A DNA stretch of 64,000 nucleotides from CAVZVW01 sp963778845 (GCA_963778845.1 CAVZVW010000001.1:496001-560000); one strand, 5' to 3'. Counted from the stretch's first letter, positions 8,134 through 17,818 are shown. Notes: generated from the letters alone by a model not told the origin. Numbers and translations are program-made.

Positions 8134-10251
8134 GTGCCTGACCACGAGCTCACTCGGGAGCAGGCGTACCTGGCGGGGGCACGCGAGCACCTGGCACGCA
8201 TGCGACGGCGCACCCTCGCTCTGCAGGTCCAGGCCGGCGACCGGGTGTCCGGTGAGTACCTCGCCGCGACGCTGTGGCGGCGCGCGCAGTCACTCGTCGA
8301 CGACCCGGACACCGCCCTCTTCTTCGGCCGCACCGACCATGGGGACGGCTCGCGCTGGTACATCGGTCGGCGGCACGTCGCCGACGAGCAGGGCGACCCC
8401 GCCGTCATCGACTGGCGCGCAGACGTCGCACGCGGCTTCTACCGTGCCAGCCGCTCCCAGCCCCTCGGCGTGCAGCGTCGTCGACGGTTCGGGATCGAGA
8501 GCGGCCGGATCACCGCCTACGAGGACGAGCACCTCACCGACCCGACGGCCGACGCCGAGGCCGGCCGGCGCAGCGCGATCCTGACCCGGGAGATCGAACG
8601 CCCCAGGGTGGGACCGATGCGCGACATCGTTGCCACGATCCAGCCTGAGCAGGACGAGCTCGTACGCGCCGACCTCGCGACCTCTCTGTGCGTCCAGGGC
8701 GCACCCGGCACCGGCAAGACGGCCGTCGGCCTGCACCGGGCGGCCTGGCTGCTGTATGCCTTCCGGGAGCGTCTCGCTCGCGCCGGCGTGCTCGTCGTCG
8801 GACCGACGTCCTCGTTCCTCGACCACGTGGCGGCCGTCCTGCCGTCCCTGGGGGAGATGGACGTGCGACATACGACGGTGGAGGACCTGGTCGCCTCCAC
8901 GCCCGGCGCCCGGGTCGTCGTCCGTGGGCGCGACGACGTCGCGGTGGCCGCCCTCAAGGCTGACGCCCGCATGGCCGAGGTGCTCAGACGCGCCGTCTGG
9001 GGCCACGCGAGGATGCCAGAGGCGGCGCTCGTGCTGCCCAGGGGCGTGCGCCGGTGGCGGCTCAGCGCCGCCGAGGCCGGGTCGATCGTGGCCGAGCTCT
9101 CCGCTCGAGGAGTGCGCTACTCGGCGGCTCGGTCGATGCTCGCCCAGCGGCTCTCCCACGCGCTGCTCGTCCAGATGGAAGCGGCCGGGGAGTCCCCGGA
9201 CGACCGGGTGCAGGACGCCGTGGCTCGCAGCCGAGAGGTGCGCCTGTATGTCGCCGAGGTGTGGCCGGCGCTCACGCCGACCAGGGTTCTGCACCGCCTG
9301 CTCTCCGACGCCGCACTCCTCGCGGTGTGCTGCGACGGCGTGCTCGAGCCGGACGAGCAGGCCCTCCTGCTGCGAACGGGGCCTGTGCGCTCGCCGGGCA
9401 GCACGCGGTGGTCGGCGGCGGACGCCGTCCTGCTCGACGAGCTCGCGGACCTCCTGGAGCGCACGGCGAGTCTCGGGCATGTCGTCCTCGACGAGGCGCA
9501 GGACCTGTCCGCGATGCAGCTGCGCGCGGTCGGGCGCCGATGCGCCACGGGTTCTCTGACGGTGCTCGGTGACCTGGCGCAGGGCACGACACCGTGGGCG
9601 ACCCCGTCGTGGGAGCAGAGCCTTGCCCATCTCGGGAAGCCCGACGCCGCGCTGGAGGTGCTCGACCGTGGCTTCCGGGTGCCGTCGGCCGTCATCGACT
9701 GGGCTGCGAAGCTGCTGCCGACCATCGCGCCGGGGCTGAGCATCCCCGTCTCGGTGCGGGACGACCCTGGCAGCCTGCAGGTCGTGCTCGTCACGGCCGG
9801 GCGCGGCGCGGACCAGCGTGTGATCGAGGCCGCCATCGTCGCCGTCCAGGACGCCCTGGAACACGAGGGCTCGGTCGGCGTCATCGTGCCCGACGCCTGG
9901 GTGGGCCGCAGCCACGCCGGGCTGGACACCGCGGGGGTGGCCCACGTGGTGCTGGGCACGGCGACCTCCGCGAGGGCGAGGGCGACGACCGCGACGGCGC
10001 GGGCCAGTCACGTGGCGCCGAGCCGGGTGTGGCTGGTTCCGGCCACCCTCGCCAAGGGCCTGGAGTACGACCTGGTCGTGGTGGTGGAGCCCGCGGCTAT
10101 CACGGAGGCGGAACCGGACGAGAGGACCGGCCTGCGCCGGTTGTACGTTGTGCTCACCAGAGCCGTCTCCGGGCTTGCCGTGGTGCACGGTCGGCCGCTG
10201 CCGCGGGCCCTGGCAGGGCGGGACCCTGCACCGCCTGACCCGTTCGCCTGA
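8134..10251 (+). CDS. HelD/HelR-like RNA polymerase-recycling ATPase (UvrD-type motor)
   Basis: A 705-aa superfamily 1 ATPase. The N-terminal region (1-170) has a coiled-coil-like helix followed by LFFGRTD and YIGRRHVAD, as in HelD-type proteins. Walker A is GAPGTGKTAV (about 189-198), Walker B VVLDEAQDLS (about 450), then TVLGDLAQGTTPW and the late motif LAKGLEYDLVVVVEP. In Gram-positive bacteria HelD and the actinobacterial HelR bind stalled RNA polymerase and release it; HelR can also displace rifampicin. The short size and this architecture favour that family over DNA helicases such as UvrD or PcrA. No ribosome binding site is seen; transcription is probably leaderless. Confidence 0.8.
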   Translation: MPDHELTREQAYLAGAREHLARMRRRTLALQVQAGDRVSGEYLAATLWRRAQSLVDDPDTALFFGRTDHGDGSRWYIGRRHVADEQGDPAVIDWRADVARGFYRASRSQPLGVQRRRRFGIESGRITAYEDEHLTDPTADAEAGRRSAILTREIERPRVGPMRDIVATIQPEQDELVRADLATSLCVQGAPGTGKTAVGLHRAAWLLYAFRERLARAGVLVVGPTSSFLDHVAAVLPSLGEMDVRHTTVEDLVASTPGARVVVRGRDDVAVAALKADARMAEVLRRAVWGHARMPEAALVLPRGVRRWRLSAAEAGSIVAELSARGVRYSAARSMLAQRLSHALLVQMEAAGESPDDRVQDAVARSREVRLYVAEVWPALTPTRVLHRLLSDAALLAVCCDGVLEPDEQALLLRTGPVRSPGSTRWSAADAVLLDELADLLERTASLGHVVLDEAQDLSAMQLRAVGRRCATGSLTVLGDLAQGTTPWATPSWEQSLAHLGKPDAALEVLDRGFRVPSAVIDWAAKLLPTIAPGLSIPVSVRDDPGSLQVVLVTAGRGADQRVIEAAIVAVQDALEHEGSVGVIVPDAWVGRSHAGLDTAGVAHVVLGTATSARARATTATARASHVAPSRVWLVPATLAKGLEYDLVVVVEPAAITEAEPDERTGLRRLYVVLTRAVSGLAVVHGRPLPRALAGRDPAPPDPFA

Positions 10252-10389
10252 TTTCTGGGATACGGCTGCGCGAGCCCGGCATGCCTCACCACACTGACCT
10301 CAGGTCCTGCCGATCTCACCGCAGCGACCGCTGACGACGCCGAGCGCGGACCTGCGGGCGCGCGGATCCTCACCGACGAGGGGGTGCAC

Positions 10390-10998
10390 ATGGGGGGCCA
10401 CGAGCTCGGTGGGGCCACCCTGGCCGTGCGCGCCCTGGCCTTCGGTCATGTGGCCGTCGGCCTCGGCCTCGCGATGCACGTGCTGGCGGGCGGCACGGCT
10501 CCCTCCCGGTCTGCTGTGGCGGGGTGTCTGACCGGCGCGGTCCTCCTGGGGCTGCTCCTCAGCTCGCGCGAGCTCGCGCTGCCGATGCTGGCCACCGCGC
10601 TGGCCGCTTCCCAGGCGGTCCTCCACCTGGTGTTCATGGCCACTCCCGACGGCATGGCCATGGCGGCCCACCCCCACCCGGACGTCGCCGCGACCACCTC
10701 GACCGAGTCGACGGTGTCGATGTTCGTGGCGCACGCCCTAGCCGTGTTTGTCACGGCTTGGTGGCTGCGCCGTGGGGAGGCGGCTCTGCACCGGCTGGCC
10801 CGCGGCCTCCTCACCGAGCACCTCCGGTCGATGGCCGCCGCGTCCTGGCTGTTGCGGGGGCAGCGCGTGGCGCGGCCGGTCGTCGCCGCACCCCGTCCCG
10901 TCCCCTCGGCGCCGCCGCGGCGGCGCCCGGACACCCTTGTGAGGATCGCTGGGCTGGGCTGGCGTGCCCCGCCGTCGGCGCTGGGCCCTGCCGGCTGA
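10390..10998 (+). CDS. integral membrane protein of a copper-related cluster
   Basis: A 202-aa protein with about four membrane helices in its first 130 residues and a basic, Pro-rich tail. Between the third and fourth helices is a Met/His-rich loop (MAMAAHPHPD), of a kind that often binds copper. ATG 10390 is preceded by GAGGGGG at 5 nt; GTG 10384 is the alternative. The gene heads a co-directional run with YcnI, CopC-CopD and a secreted protein, so a role in copper handling is inferred from context and the loop; no family function is certain. Confidence 0.7.
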   Translation: MGGHELGGATLAVRALAFGHVAVGLGLAMHVLAGGTAPSRSAVAGCLTGAVLLGLLLSSRELALPMLATALAASQAVLHLVFMATPDGMAMAAHPHPDVAATTSTESTVSMFVAHALAVFVTAWWLRRGEAALHRLARGLLTEHLRSMAAASWLLRGQRVARPVVAAPRPVPSAPPRRRPDTLVRIAGLGWRAPPSALGPAG

Positions 10999-11089
10999 CG
11001 AACCTGCGTGAGGCGGTCGTCGGCAGAGCGGGCAACACCGCGCCTACGGGCTCACCCGCCCACCCACGCCACCGACTGAGGAGACATCT

Positions 11090-11854
11090 GTGCACCACTG
11101 GTCCCTGCGTCGCGCCCTCGTGGCCGCGATCGCCACCCCCGCCGCCCTCCTGCTCGTCGCCGGTCCCGCATCGGCGCACGTCGCAGTCACCCCGGAGACC
11201 GTCACCACCGGCTCCGACGCTCAGCTGAGCTTCAGCGTGCTGAACGAGCGCGACAACGCCTCCACCGTCAAGCTCGAGCTCAACCTCCCGACCGACACCC
11301 CGATCGTGGGCGTCAGCGTGCGACCCGTGCCCGGCTGGTCCGCGGCCCTGGTGACGTCGAAGCTGGACACGCCGATCACGATGCCGGACGGTGACACGGT
11401 CACCGAGGCCGTCACCAAGGTCACCTGGACCGGGGGGAAGATCGACCCTGGCCAGTACCAGAACTTCGACCTGTCCGTCGGCCCTCTGCCCGACAAGCCC
11501 GGCCCGCTCGTGTTCAAGGTTCTGCAGACCTACTCCTCGGGTGAGGTCGTGCGTTGGATCGACGTGACCCCCCCGGGCGGGGCGGAGCCGGAGCACCCCG
11601 CCGCCGTCGTCGACCTCGTCGCCGCGACCCAGGGGGAGACCCCCGCCTCTGGCGCGGCCACGCCTGAGGCCTCGGCACCGGCAGCGCCGGTGGTCACCGC
11701 AGCGGCGCCGTCCACGTCGGACTCCGTCGCACGGGTCCTCGGTGGCTTGGCCCTCGTGGCCGGGCTCGCCGCGGTCGGCATCGCGCTGACCCGGCGGCGC
11801 GGCGCGCCCGCGGCTGCCGGCCAGCCCACCGATCGCGAGACCAGCAGCGTCTGA
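11090..11854 (+). CDS. ycnI: YcnI-family (DUF1775) copper-binding membrane protein
   Basis: A 254-aa envelope protein. A signal peptide ends ASA, so the mature protein should begin with H30 (HVAVTPETV). An N-terminal histidine is the known copper ligand of the YcnI family. The DUF1775 domain spans about 30-175 and includes the typical ITMPDGDTVTEAVTKVTW segment, followed by a Pro/Ala linker and one C-terminal membrane helix with RRRG stop-transfer residues. Start GTG 11090 has GAGGAG upstream. The stop is 1 nt before the CopC-CopD start, indicating translational coupling. It probably acts as a copper chaperone or sensor outside the membrane. Confidence 0.9.
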   Translation: MHHWSLRRALVAAIATPAALLLVAGPASAHVAVTPETVTTGSDAQLSFSVLNERDNASTVKLELNLPTDTPIVGVSVRPVPGWSAALVTSKLDTPITMPDGDTVTEAVTKVTWTGGKIDPGQYQNFDLSVGPLPDKPGPLVFKVLQTYSSGEVVRWIDVTPPGGAEPEHPAAVVDLVAATQGETPASGAATPEASAPAAPVVTAAAPSTSDSVARVLGGLALVAGLAAVGIALTRRRGAPAAAGQPTDRETSSV

Positions 11855-11855
11855 C

Positions 11856-13697
11856 ATGCCCTCCCCGTCTGGCACCCGCTCCACGGCCGAGGACCGGCCC
11901 TACGGCGTCCGCGCGCGCCGCCGGGCCGTCCTCGGCCTGCTGGTGCTGGCGACGCTGACGTGGCTCGGCGTCGCCGGCGCCGCGCCGGCGTCCGCGCACG
12001 CCACCCTGCAGTCCACGACGCCCTACGACGGCCAGGTGGTGGCGACCTCCCCGGCGAGCGTCGGGCTCACGTTCGACGAGCCGGTGGAGGTCGCCCTCGG
12101 CGGGGTCAAGGTCTACGCCGCCGACGGCTCGCGGGTCGACCTGGGCCAGGTCAGACACCCGGGCGGAGCCGGCAAGCAGGTCTCCGCCGACCTGCGCTCA
12201 GGCCTGGCCCACGGCACGTACCTGGTGAACTGGCGCGTGGTCTCCAGCGACTCGCACCCCATCAGCGGGTCGTTCACATTCTCGGTCGGCGCCGCCGGCA
12301 GCGTCGCCGCGAACCACACGCCCACGCAGGGCTCCTCGGCCGTGAGGGTGGTGCTCGCCGTCGGCCGCTTCCTCGGCTTCGCGGGCCTTCTGGTCGCCCT
12401 CGGGTCCGTCTCGTTCCTCCTCGTGTCCTGGCCCGCCGGCTGGCCGACCCAGCGAGCCGGGCGAGCCTTGACGACCTCGCTCGCGATGTGCCTGGCTGGC
12501 ACCGCGGTCCTGCTGGGCTTCCAGGGCGTCGAGGACGCCGGCCTCGCGGCGTCCTCCTTCGCCGACCCTCAGGTGTTGCAGGCCTTCGCCGGGACGCGCC
12601 TGGGCCACTACGCGTCGCTGCGGGTGATCCTGGTGCTGGCCGCGCTCGTCGTCGTCCGTCTCGGGGTGACCGCACGGCCGCCGCAACGCCGGGCACAGGC
12701 GGCGCTCGGCGTCCTGCTGCTGGCGACGACCGTCACGTTCGCGATGAGCGGGCACGCTGCAGCAGGCGGGACGCCTGCCTGGCAGGTGCCCCTCGACCTG
12801 GCCCATCTCCTCGCCGCGGGAGCGTGGCTGGGGGGGCTGCCGCTGCTGCTCAGCCTGCTCGTGAGGCCCGTCGACCTGACCGAGGTACAGCGTGCGGTCA
12901 AGCGGTTCTCCCGGCTCGCGCTGTTGTGCGTGCTGGTCGTCTGCGCCACCGGGGTGGTGCAGGCCTGGCGGCAGGCGGAGAGCCTGGCGGCCCTCGGGGC
13001 GACCCGGTACGGCGACCTCCTGCTGACCAAGGTGGGGCTGGTCGGGACGATCCTGCTCGCGGCCGGCCTCTCGCGGCAGTGGGTGGTCGAGAAGCTGCCG
13101 GTGCTCGGCGGGCAGCGGTCGGGCGAGCTCGTCGTCCCCATGCCCGTGGGTACTGCCGTAGGTACTGCCGTGGGCGCCGCCGCGGCCGGCCCGCACAAGG
13201 CAGCACCGAAGAGTTCCCGCACGGCGTCACCGGGAGGTCGCGACCATGCCGCTCTGACGACCGCCCTGCGCCCGTTGCGGCAGTCGGTGGCCGTGGAGCT
13301 CGGCTTGGGGGTCGGGGTGGTCGCGGTGACGGCGATGCTGGTCGCCTCTCCGCCGGCGCGGGTCGACTACCGCCCGACGGTCGACCGGGTGATCGCGGTC
13401 GGCCCCGTGGAGGTGGAGATCAGCGCAGTGCCCACGGGCCCGCGCACCATGAGCCTGCACATCTACTCGTTCACCGGCGACGGCACGCCGCAGGATGTTC
13501 CCGAGCTCAAGGTGGAGGCAAGGCTGACGGCGAAGGACATCGGCCCGCTGCAGGCGGTCGTCGTCCCCATCGGGTCGGGGCACTACACCGCAGACGACCT
13601 GCACCTGCCCATGGCCGGTACCTGGACGCTGCAGGTCTACCTACGCACCACCGACGTCGACAGCTACACCGGGACCACCGACCTCGAGGTCCGTTGA
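11856..13697 (+). CDS. CopC-CopD fusion, copper transport protein
   Basis: A 613-aa protein. The signal peptide ends at A47; the mature CopC domain begins HATLQSTTP (H48) and ends near 145 with SSDSHPISGSFTFSVG, supplying the conserved copper-binding histidines. A CopD domain with about eight membrane helices follows (about 155-410), then a basic cytoplasmic loop and a last helix, and a C-terminal outside beta domain (about 500-613, YtkA/FixH-like). CopC binds periplasmic copper and CopD is thought to move it across the membrane; fusions are common in actinobacteria. It is coupled to ycnI in front and to the secreted protein behind through a TGATG overlap. Confidence 0.9.
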   Translation: MPSPSGTRSTAEDRPYGVRARRRAVLGLLVLATLTWLGVAGAAPASAHATLQSTTPYDGQVVATSPASVGLTFDEPVEVALGGVKVYAADGSRVDLGQVRHPGGAGKQVSADLRSGLAHGTYLVNWRVVSSDSHPISGSFTFSVGAAGSVAANHTPTQGSSAVRVVLAVGRFLGFAGLLVALGSVSFLLVSWPAGWPTQRAGRALTTSLAMCLAGTAVLLGFQGVEDAGLAASSFADPQVLQAFAGTRLGHYASLRVILVLAALVVVRLGVTARPPQRRAQAALGVLLLATTVTFAMSGHAAAGGTPAWQVPLDLAHLLAAGAWLGGLPLLLSLLVRPVDLTEVQRAVKRFSRLALLCVLVVCATGVVQAWRQAESLAALGATRYGDLLLTKVGLVGTILLAAGLSRQWVVEKLPVLGGQRSGELVVPMPVGTAVGTAVGAAAAGPHKAAPKSSRTASPGGRDHAALTTALRPLRQSVAVELGLGVGVVAVTAMLVASPPARVDYRPTVDRVIAVGPVEVEISAVPTGPRTMSLHIYSFTGDGTPQDVPELKVEARLTAKDIGPLQAVVVPIGSGHYTADDLHLPMAGTWTLQVYLRTTDVDSYTGTTDLEVR

Positions 13698-14407
13698 TGC
13701 CGGTATGGCGAACCTCGACGGCAGCATCGGTCACGGCCGCCGCCCTCATGATCCTCGCGCCCGCGGCGCAGGCACACGCCGGGCCGACGTTGCCGGATGT
13801 CGTCCACTACCGATGCGTGGTCACGGGCATCGACCCCCCGGTGCCGGGTATCGACGTCATCGTCGCGCGCAGCGGTGAGTCGATCACGGTCTCCAACCGC
13901 ACGGCGTCCACCGTCACGATCCTCGGGTACGCCGGCGAGCCGTACGTGCGGCTCAGCCCCACGGGTGCCGAGGAGAACGTCAACGCGCTGTCGTCGTTCC
14001 TCAACGCCAGCCTGCTGATCCAGTCGTTGCCGCAGGACCTCGGCGAGGCCGCGTCACGCCGGCCCAGCTGGCAGCGCCGCGGCGTCACGCCGAGCTTCAC
14101 CTGGCACGACCACCGGCTCCACTGGATGTCGCCGGACCGCCCGCCCGTGGTCAAAGCCGCCCCGGGGACGCCGCACCTCATCACCCTGTGGGCGGTGACG
14201 ATGCAGGTCGACGGCCGGCCCGTCACCGTTCACGGTCGCCTCGACTGGCTGGGCGCTCGGTCGGCATGGCTCAACGGCTGGCGGCTGGGGCTGGCCATGG
14301 CCTTCGTCGTGCTCGGCCCGGCCGCCATGCTGGTCGGCGGCGCCCGGTGGCTCTCGCGCCGCCGGGGGGATCAGCCTGCGTCCATGGCCCCGTCCTCGGG
14401 TGGGTAG
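13697..14407 (+). CDS. secreted membrane-anchored protein of the copper cluster
   Basis: A 236-aa protein with an N-terminal signal sequence ending AAQAHAG, a beta-rich outside domain (about 30-185) and one C-terminal membrane helix (about 195-220) followed by a short tail. Its ATG shares the A of the CopC-CopD TGA, so translation is coupled. The family is often seen after YcnI-CopC-CopD genes in actinobacteria, but no function is established that I can name. The HDHRLHW stretch supplies several histidines that could bind metal; this is inference. Confidence 0.75.
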   Translation: MPVWRTSTAASVTAAALMILAPAAQAHAGPTLPDVVHYRCVVTGIDPPVPGIDVIVARSGESITVSNRTASTVTILGYAGEPYVRLSPTGAEENVNALSSFLNASLLIQSLPQDLGEAASRRPSWQRRGVTPSFTWHDHRLHWMSPDRPPVVKAAPGTPHLITLWAVTMQVDGRPVTVHGRLDWLGARSAWLNGWRLGLAMAFVVLGPAAMLVGGARWLSRRRGDQPASMAPSSGG

Positions 14408-14468
14408 CCGTCGCCTACCTGGCGGATAGGCGACAGCTACGCCCCAGAGGACGCGGACGCGGGGCCGG

Positions 14469-15326
14469 TCAGGCGCCGGCGGCTGCCAGGACGGCCCGAC
14501 CGGTGAGCACCTGCGCCAGGTGTCGGCGGAAGCCCTCGTCCGCGTTGGAGTCGGCCAGCGGTGACGTGCCCTCCGCCGCGTGCGCCGCCGCGGCGCGAAC
14601 AGCATCGGCGGTCGGCGCCTGGCCGACCAACGCGGCTTCGACGGCATGGGCGCGCACCGGCACCAGCCCCATGTTCGTCAGCGCCACCCGGGCCTCGGCG
14701 ATGCTCCCGCCGTCCACCCGCACCGTCGCTGCCACGGCGACGATGGACCACGACTGCGCGGTGCGCACCATCTTCTCGTAGTGCGCACCCCAGCCGGTGT
14801 GCTTGGGCACGCGGATCTCGACCAGGAGCTCACCGGCACCCACCGCGGAGGTGAAGACGTCGACGAAGAAGTCCGACGCCGCCACCGTGCGCCGCCCGTT
14901 CGGTCCGGCGAGCACCATCTCGCACCCCAGCGCCAGCGCGGGGGCAGGCATGTCGCCCGCTGGGTCGGCGTGCACGAGCGACCCGCCGAAGGTGCCCCGA
15001 TGCCGCACCTGCGGGTCGGCGACCGTCCGAGCCGCCGCCGCGAGCAGGGCCGCGTGCTCCCCGACCAGGGCGTTGCGGGTCACCTCGTCGTGCGTCGTCA
15101 TGGCACCGACGACGATCGCGTCGCCGTCGTCGCGCACGCCGCGCAACGCGCTGATCCGGTTGAGGTCCACCAGCAGCTCCGGTGAGGACATCCGCATCCG
15201 CAGGGTGGGCAGCAGGCTCTGACCGCCTGCCAGCACCTTGACATCGCGCCCGGCGGCACCGGCGAGCACCTGCAGCGCCTCCTCGACGCTGCCGGGGGCC
15301 TCGTAGTCGAACGCGGCCGGGATCAC
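14469..15326 (-). CDS. coxM: cox-type molybdenum hydroxylase, FAD-binding medium subunit
   Basis: A 285-aa subunit of the xanthine dehydrogenase/CO dehydrogenase family that passes electrons from the iron-sulfur subunit to an acceptor. It has both FAD pyrophosphate-binding motifs, LAGGQSLLP (about 33-41) and TFGGSLVHADPAGD (about 110-123), and the usual length. GTG 15326 follows GGAGGTG and overlaps the large-subunit stop in a GTGA junction. It is the last gene of the structural operon, whose order small-large-medium differs from the medium-small-large order of classical CO dehydrogenase operons. Confidence 0.88.
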   Translation of the reverse strand: MIPAAFDYEAPGSVEEALQVLAGAAGRDVKVLAGGQSLLPTLRMRMSSPELLVDLNRISALRGVRDDGDAIVVGAMTTHDEVTRNALVGEHAALLAAAARTVADPQVRHRGTFGGSLVHADPAGDMPAPALALGCEMVLAGPNGRRTVAASDFFVDVFTSAVGAGELLVEIRVPKHTGWGAHYEKMVRTAQSWSIVAVAATVRVDGGSIAEARVALTNMGLVPVRAHAVEAALVGQAPTADAVRAAAAHAAEGTSPLADSNADEGFRRHLAQVLTGRAVLAAAGA

Positions 15327-17818
15327 TTGGCACCTCCGTCGCTGCCGGCGCTCCACAGGGAGCCGCCCGCACCGGGAGTCGCCTCGTGGTCGCCGTCATG
15401 GATGTCGCGGGCACCGACCGAGCTGTCGAAACCCGCACTGGACTGGATGGCCGTCCACACGCGCATCGGCGTGCACGGCATCTCGACGTCGTCCACGCCG
15501 TAAGGGCGCAGTGCGTCGACGACGGCGTTGACGACGGCGGGTGTCGAGGCGATCGTCCCCGCCTCCCCGACGCCCTTGACCCCCAAGGGGTTCGTGGTGG
15601 CCGGTGACACGGTCCGGTCCGTCGTGAAGCTCGGGAGGTCGGACGCGCTCGGCAGGGTGTACTCGACGAAGGACCCGGTCACCAGCGACCCGGACTCGTC
15701 GAAGCGGGCCTCCTCGTACAGCGCCTGGGCCACGCCCTGGGCGATGCCGCCGTGCACCTGCCCTTGCACGATCATCGGGTTGACCGCCACGCCCACGTCG
15801 TCGACGCAGACGTAGGAGCGGATGCGGGTGGCCCCCGTCTCCGTGTCGACCTCGACGGCGCACAGGTGCGTGCCGTGCGGGAAGGAGAAGTTCTCCGGGT
15901 CGAACGTCGCCTCGGCGTCGATGCTCGGCTCCACCCCGTCGGGCAGGTTGTGCGCCGCGAACGTGGTGAGCGCGACGTCACCGATCGTGGTGCCCTTGTC
16001 GGTGCCGGCGACGGTGAAGCGGCCGTCGGCGAACTCGAGGTCGTCGACGTTGGCCTCGAGCATGTGCGCCGCGATGACCTTCGCCTTCTCGATCACCTTG
16101 TCCGCGGCCTTGACGATCGCGATCCCGCCGACGGGCAGCGACCGCGACCCGTAGGTGTCCAGGCCCTTGTGCGAGACCTGGGTGTCGCCGTGCAGCACCT
16201 CGACGTCCTCGAAGGCCACCCCCAGGCGTTCGGCGACGATCTGGCTCCACGCCGTCTCGTGCCCCTGGCCGTGCGGGCTGGTCCCGGTGACCAGCTCGAC
16301 CTTGCCGGTCGGCAGCATCCGGATCGCCGCGTGCTCCCAGCCACCGGCACCGTAGGCGAGGGACCCGAGAACCCGCGACGGCGCCAGCCCGCACATCTCG
16401 GTGAATGTCGAGACGCCGATGCCCAGCTGCACGGGGTCCTTGCGGGCCCGCCGCTGCGCCTGCTCGGCGCGCAGCCCGGTGTAGTCGAACATCTCGACGG
16501 CCTTGGACGTCGCCGCCTCGTAGTTGCCCGAGTCGTACGTGAGCCCGCACACGCTGACGAACGGGAACTCCTCGTGCTTGATCCAGTTCTTCTCGCGCAC
16601 GGCCAGCGGGTCCATCCCGAGCTCGTTGGCGAGGGTGTCCATCAGGCGCTCGATCGCGAACGTGGCCTCAGGGCGGCCCGCGCCGCGGTAGGCGTCGGTG
16701 AGGGTCTTGTTCGTGAACACGTTGGTGCACCTGAAGTGGTAGGCGGGGAACTTGTAGATGGCGTTGTACATGAACGCGCCCAGGATCGGCACCCCCGGGG
16801 TCACGATCCCCAGGTAGGCGCCCATGTCGGCCAGCAGCTCGACCTTCAGGCCGGTGACCGTGCCGTCCTTGCGCGCCGCGAGGGTGAGCTTCTGGATCTG
16901 GTCGCGGCCGTGGTGCGCCGAGGTGATCGACTCCGTGCGCGACTCGGTGTACTTCGCCGGCTTGCCCAGGCGCCGCGCCACCAGCGTGGTCAGCACCTCC
17001 TCGGGGGAGAGGTGGATCTTGCCGCCGAAGCCGCCACCGACGTCGGGGGCGATGAAGCGGATCTTCGACTCCGGGATGCCGAGGACGACGGCCATGAGGA
17101 AGCGTGCGACGTGCGGCACCTGCGTCGAGGAGTAGACCGTGATCTGGTCACCGGTCGGGTCGACGACCACCGAACGTGGCTCCATGAACGCCGGGATCAG
17201 CCGCTGCTGGCGGTACGTCCGCTCGATGAGCACGCCGTCGGCGGCCTCACGCGCGGCGGCGATGGCCGCCTCGACGTCCAGGCCCGTTCCCGCCTGCGCC
17301 GAGTCGAAGATCCAGGTCGCGTTCTCGTTGGTGCCCAGGTCCTCGTGCACGAGCGGCGACCCCGGCTCGAGGGCGGCGACCATGTCGAGCACCACGGGCA
17401 GGTCGTCGTAGTCCACGAGCACCTGCGCCGCGGCGTCGCGCGCCTCGACCGCCGAGCGCGCGGCCACGACGGCCACGATCTCCCCGGCGAACTTGACCCG
17501 GTCCACGGCGATCGCCGGACGCCGCGGGTGCTTCATGTCCGGCGTGATCGCCCACGCGCAGGGCAGGTTCCCCTGCTCGGCGTCGAGGTCGGCGCCGGTC
17601 CACACCCCGATGACCCCCGTTGCCGCCTTGGCCGCTGCGGTGTCGATCGAGGTGATCGTCCCGGCGGCGACGGGGCTGCGGACCATGGCGAGGTGAGCCG
17701 TCCCGGGCAGGGTGATGTTGTCGGTCCACCGGGTGCGGCCCGTGATGAGGCGCTTGTCCTCCTTGCGACGGCGCGACCTGCCGAGCTCGCGCTGAGTCGT
17801 CTCGTCCACTGCTGTCAC
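15323..17818 (-). CDS. cox-type molybdenum hydroxylase, large catalytic subunit (form II-like)
   Basis: An 831-aa molybdopterin-binding subunit. The two-part aldehyde oxidase/xanthine dehydrogenase fold is complete: DVGGGFGGK near the middle, GTSPHGQGHET, and GVGEAGTIASTPAVVNAV near the end containing the catalytic glutamate. The active-site loop reads AYRGAGR (residues 376-382). Proven form I CO dehydrogenases have AYRCSFR with the copper-binding cysteine, so this is a form II-type enzyme whose substrate may be another aldehyde, purine or CO analogue. GTG 17818, preceded by AGGAGGTG, overlaps the small-subunit stop as GTGA. Genes for maturation lie upstream and cofactor genes further right. 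Confidence 0.88.
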   Translation of the reverse strand: MTAVDETTQRELGRSRRRKEDKRLITGRTRWTDNITLPGTAHLAMVRSPVAAGTITSIDTAAAKAATGVIGVWTGADLDAEQGNLPCAWAITPDMKHPRRPAIAVDRVKFAGEIVAVVAARSAVEARDAAAQVLVDYDDLPVVLDMVAALEPGSPLVHEDLGTNENATWIFDSAQAGTGLDVEAAIAAAREAADGVLIERTYRQQRLIPAFMEPRSVVVDPTGDQITVYSSTQVPHVARFLMAVVLGIPESKIRFIAPDVGGGFGGKIHLSPEEVLTTLVARRLGKPAKYTESRTESITSAHHGRDQIQKLTLAARKDGTVTGLKVELLADMGAYLGIVTPGVPILGAFMYNAIYKFPAYHFRCTNVFTNKTLTDAYRGAGRPEATFAIERLMDTLANELGMDPLAVREKNWIKHEEFPFVSVCGLTYDSGNYEAATSKAVEMFDYTGLRAEQAQRRARKDPVQLGIGVSTFTEMCGLAPSRVLGSLAYGAGGWEHAAIRMLPTGKVELVTGTSPHGQGHETAWSQIVAERLGVAFEDVEVLHGDTQVSHKGLDTYGSRSLPVGGIAIVKAADKVIEKAKVIAAHMLEANVDDLEFADGRFTVAGTDKGTTIGDVALTTFAAHNLPDGVEPSIDAEATFDPENFSFPHGTHLCAVEVDTETGATRIRSYVCVDDVGVAVNPMIVQGQVHGGIAQGVAQALYEEARFDESGSLVTGSFVEYTLPSASDLPSFTTDRTVSPATTNPLGVKGVGEAGTIASTPAVVNAVVDALRPYGVDDVEMPCTPMRVWTAIQSSAGFDSSVGARDIHDGDHEATPGAGGSLWSAGSDGGAK

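Noticed and set aside
15323..17818. Form I CO dehydrogenase
   Set aside because: The active-site loop is AYRGAGR, not AYRCSFR.
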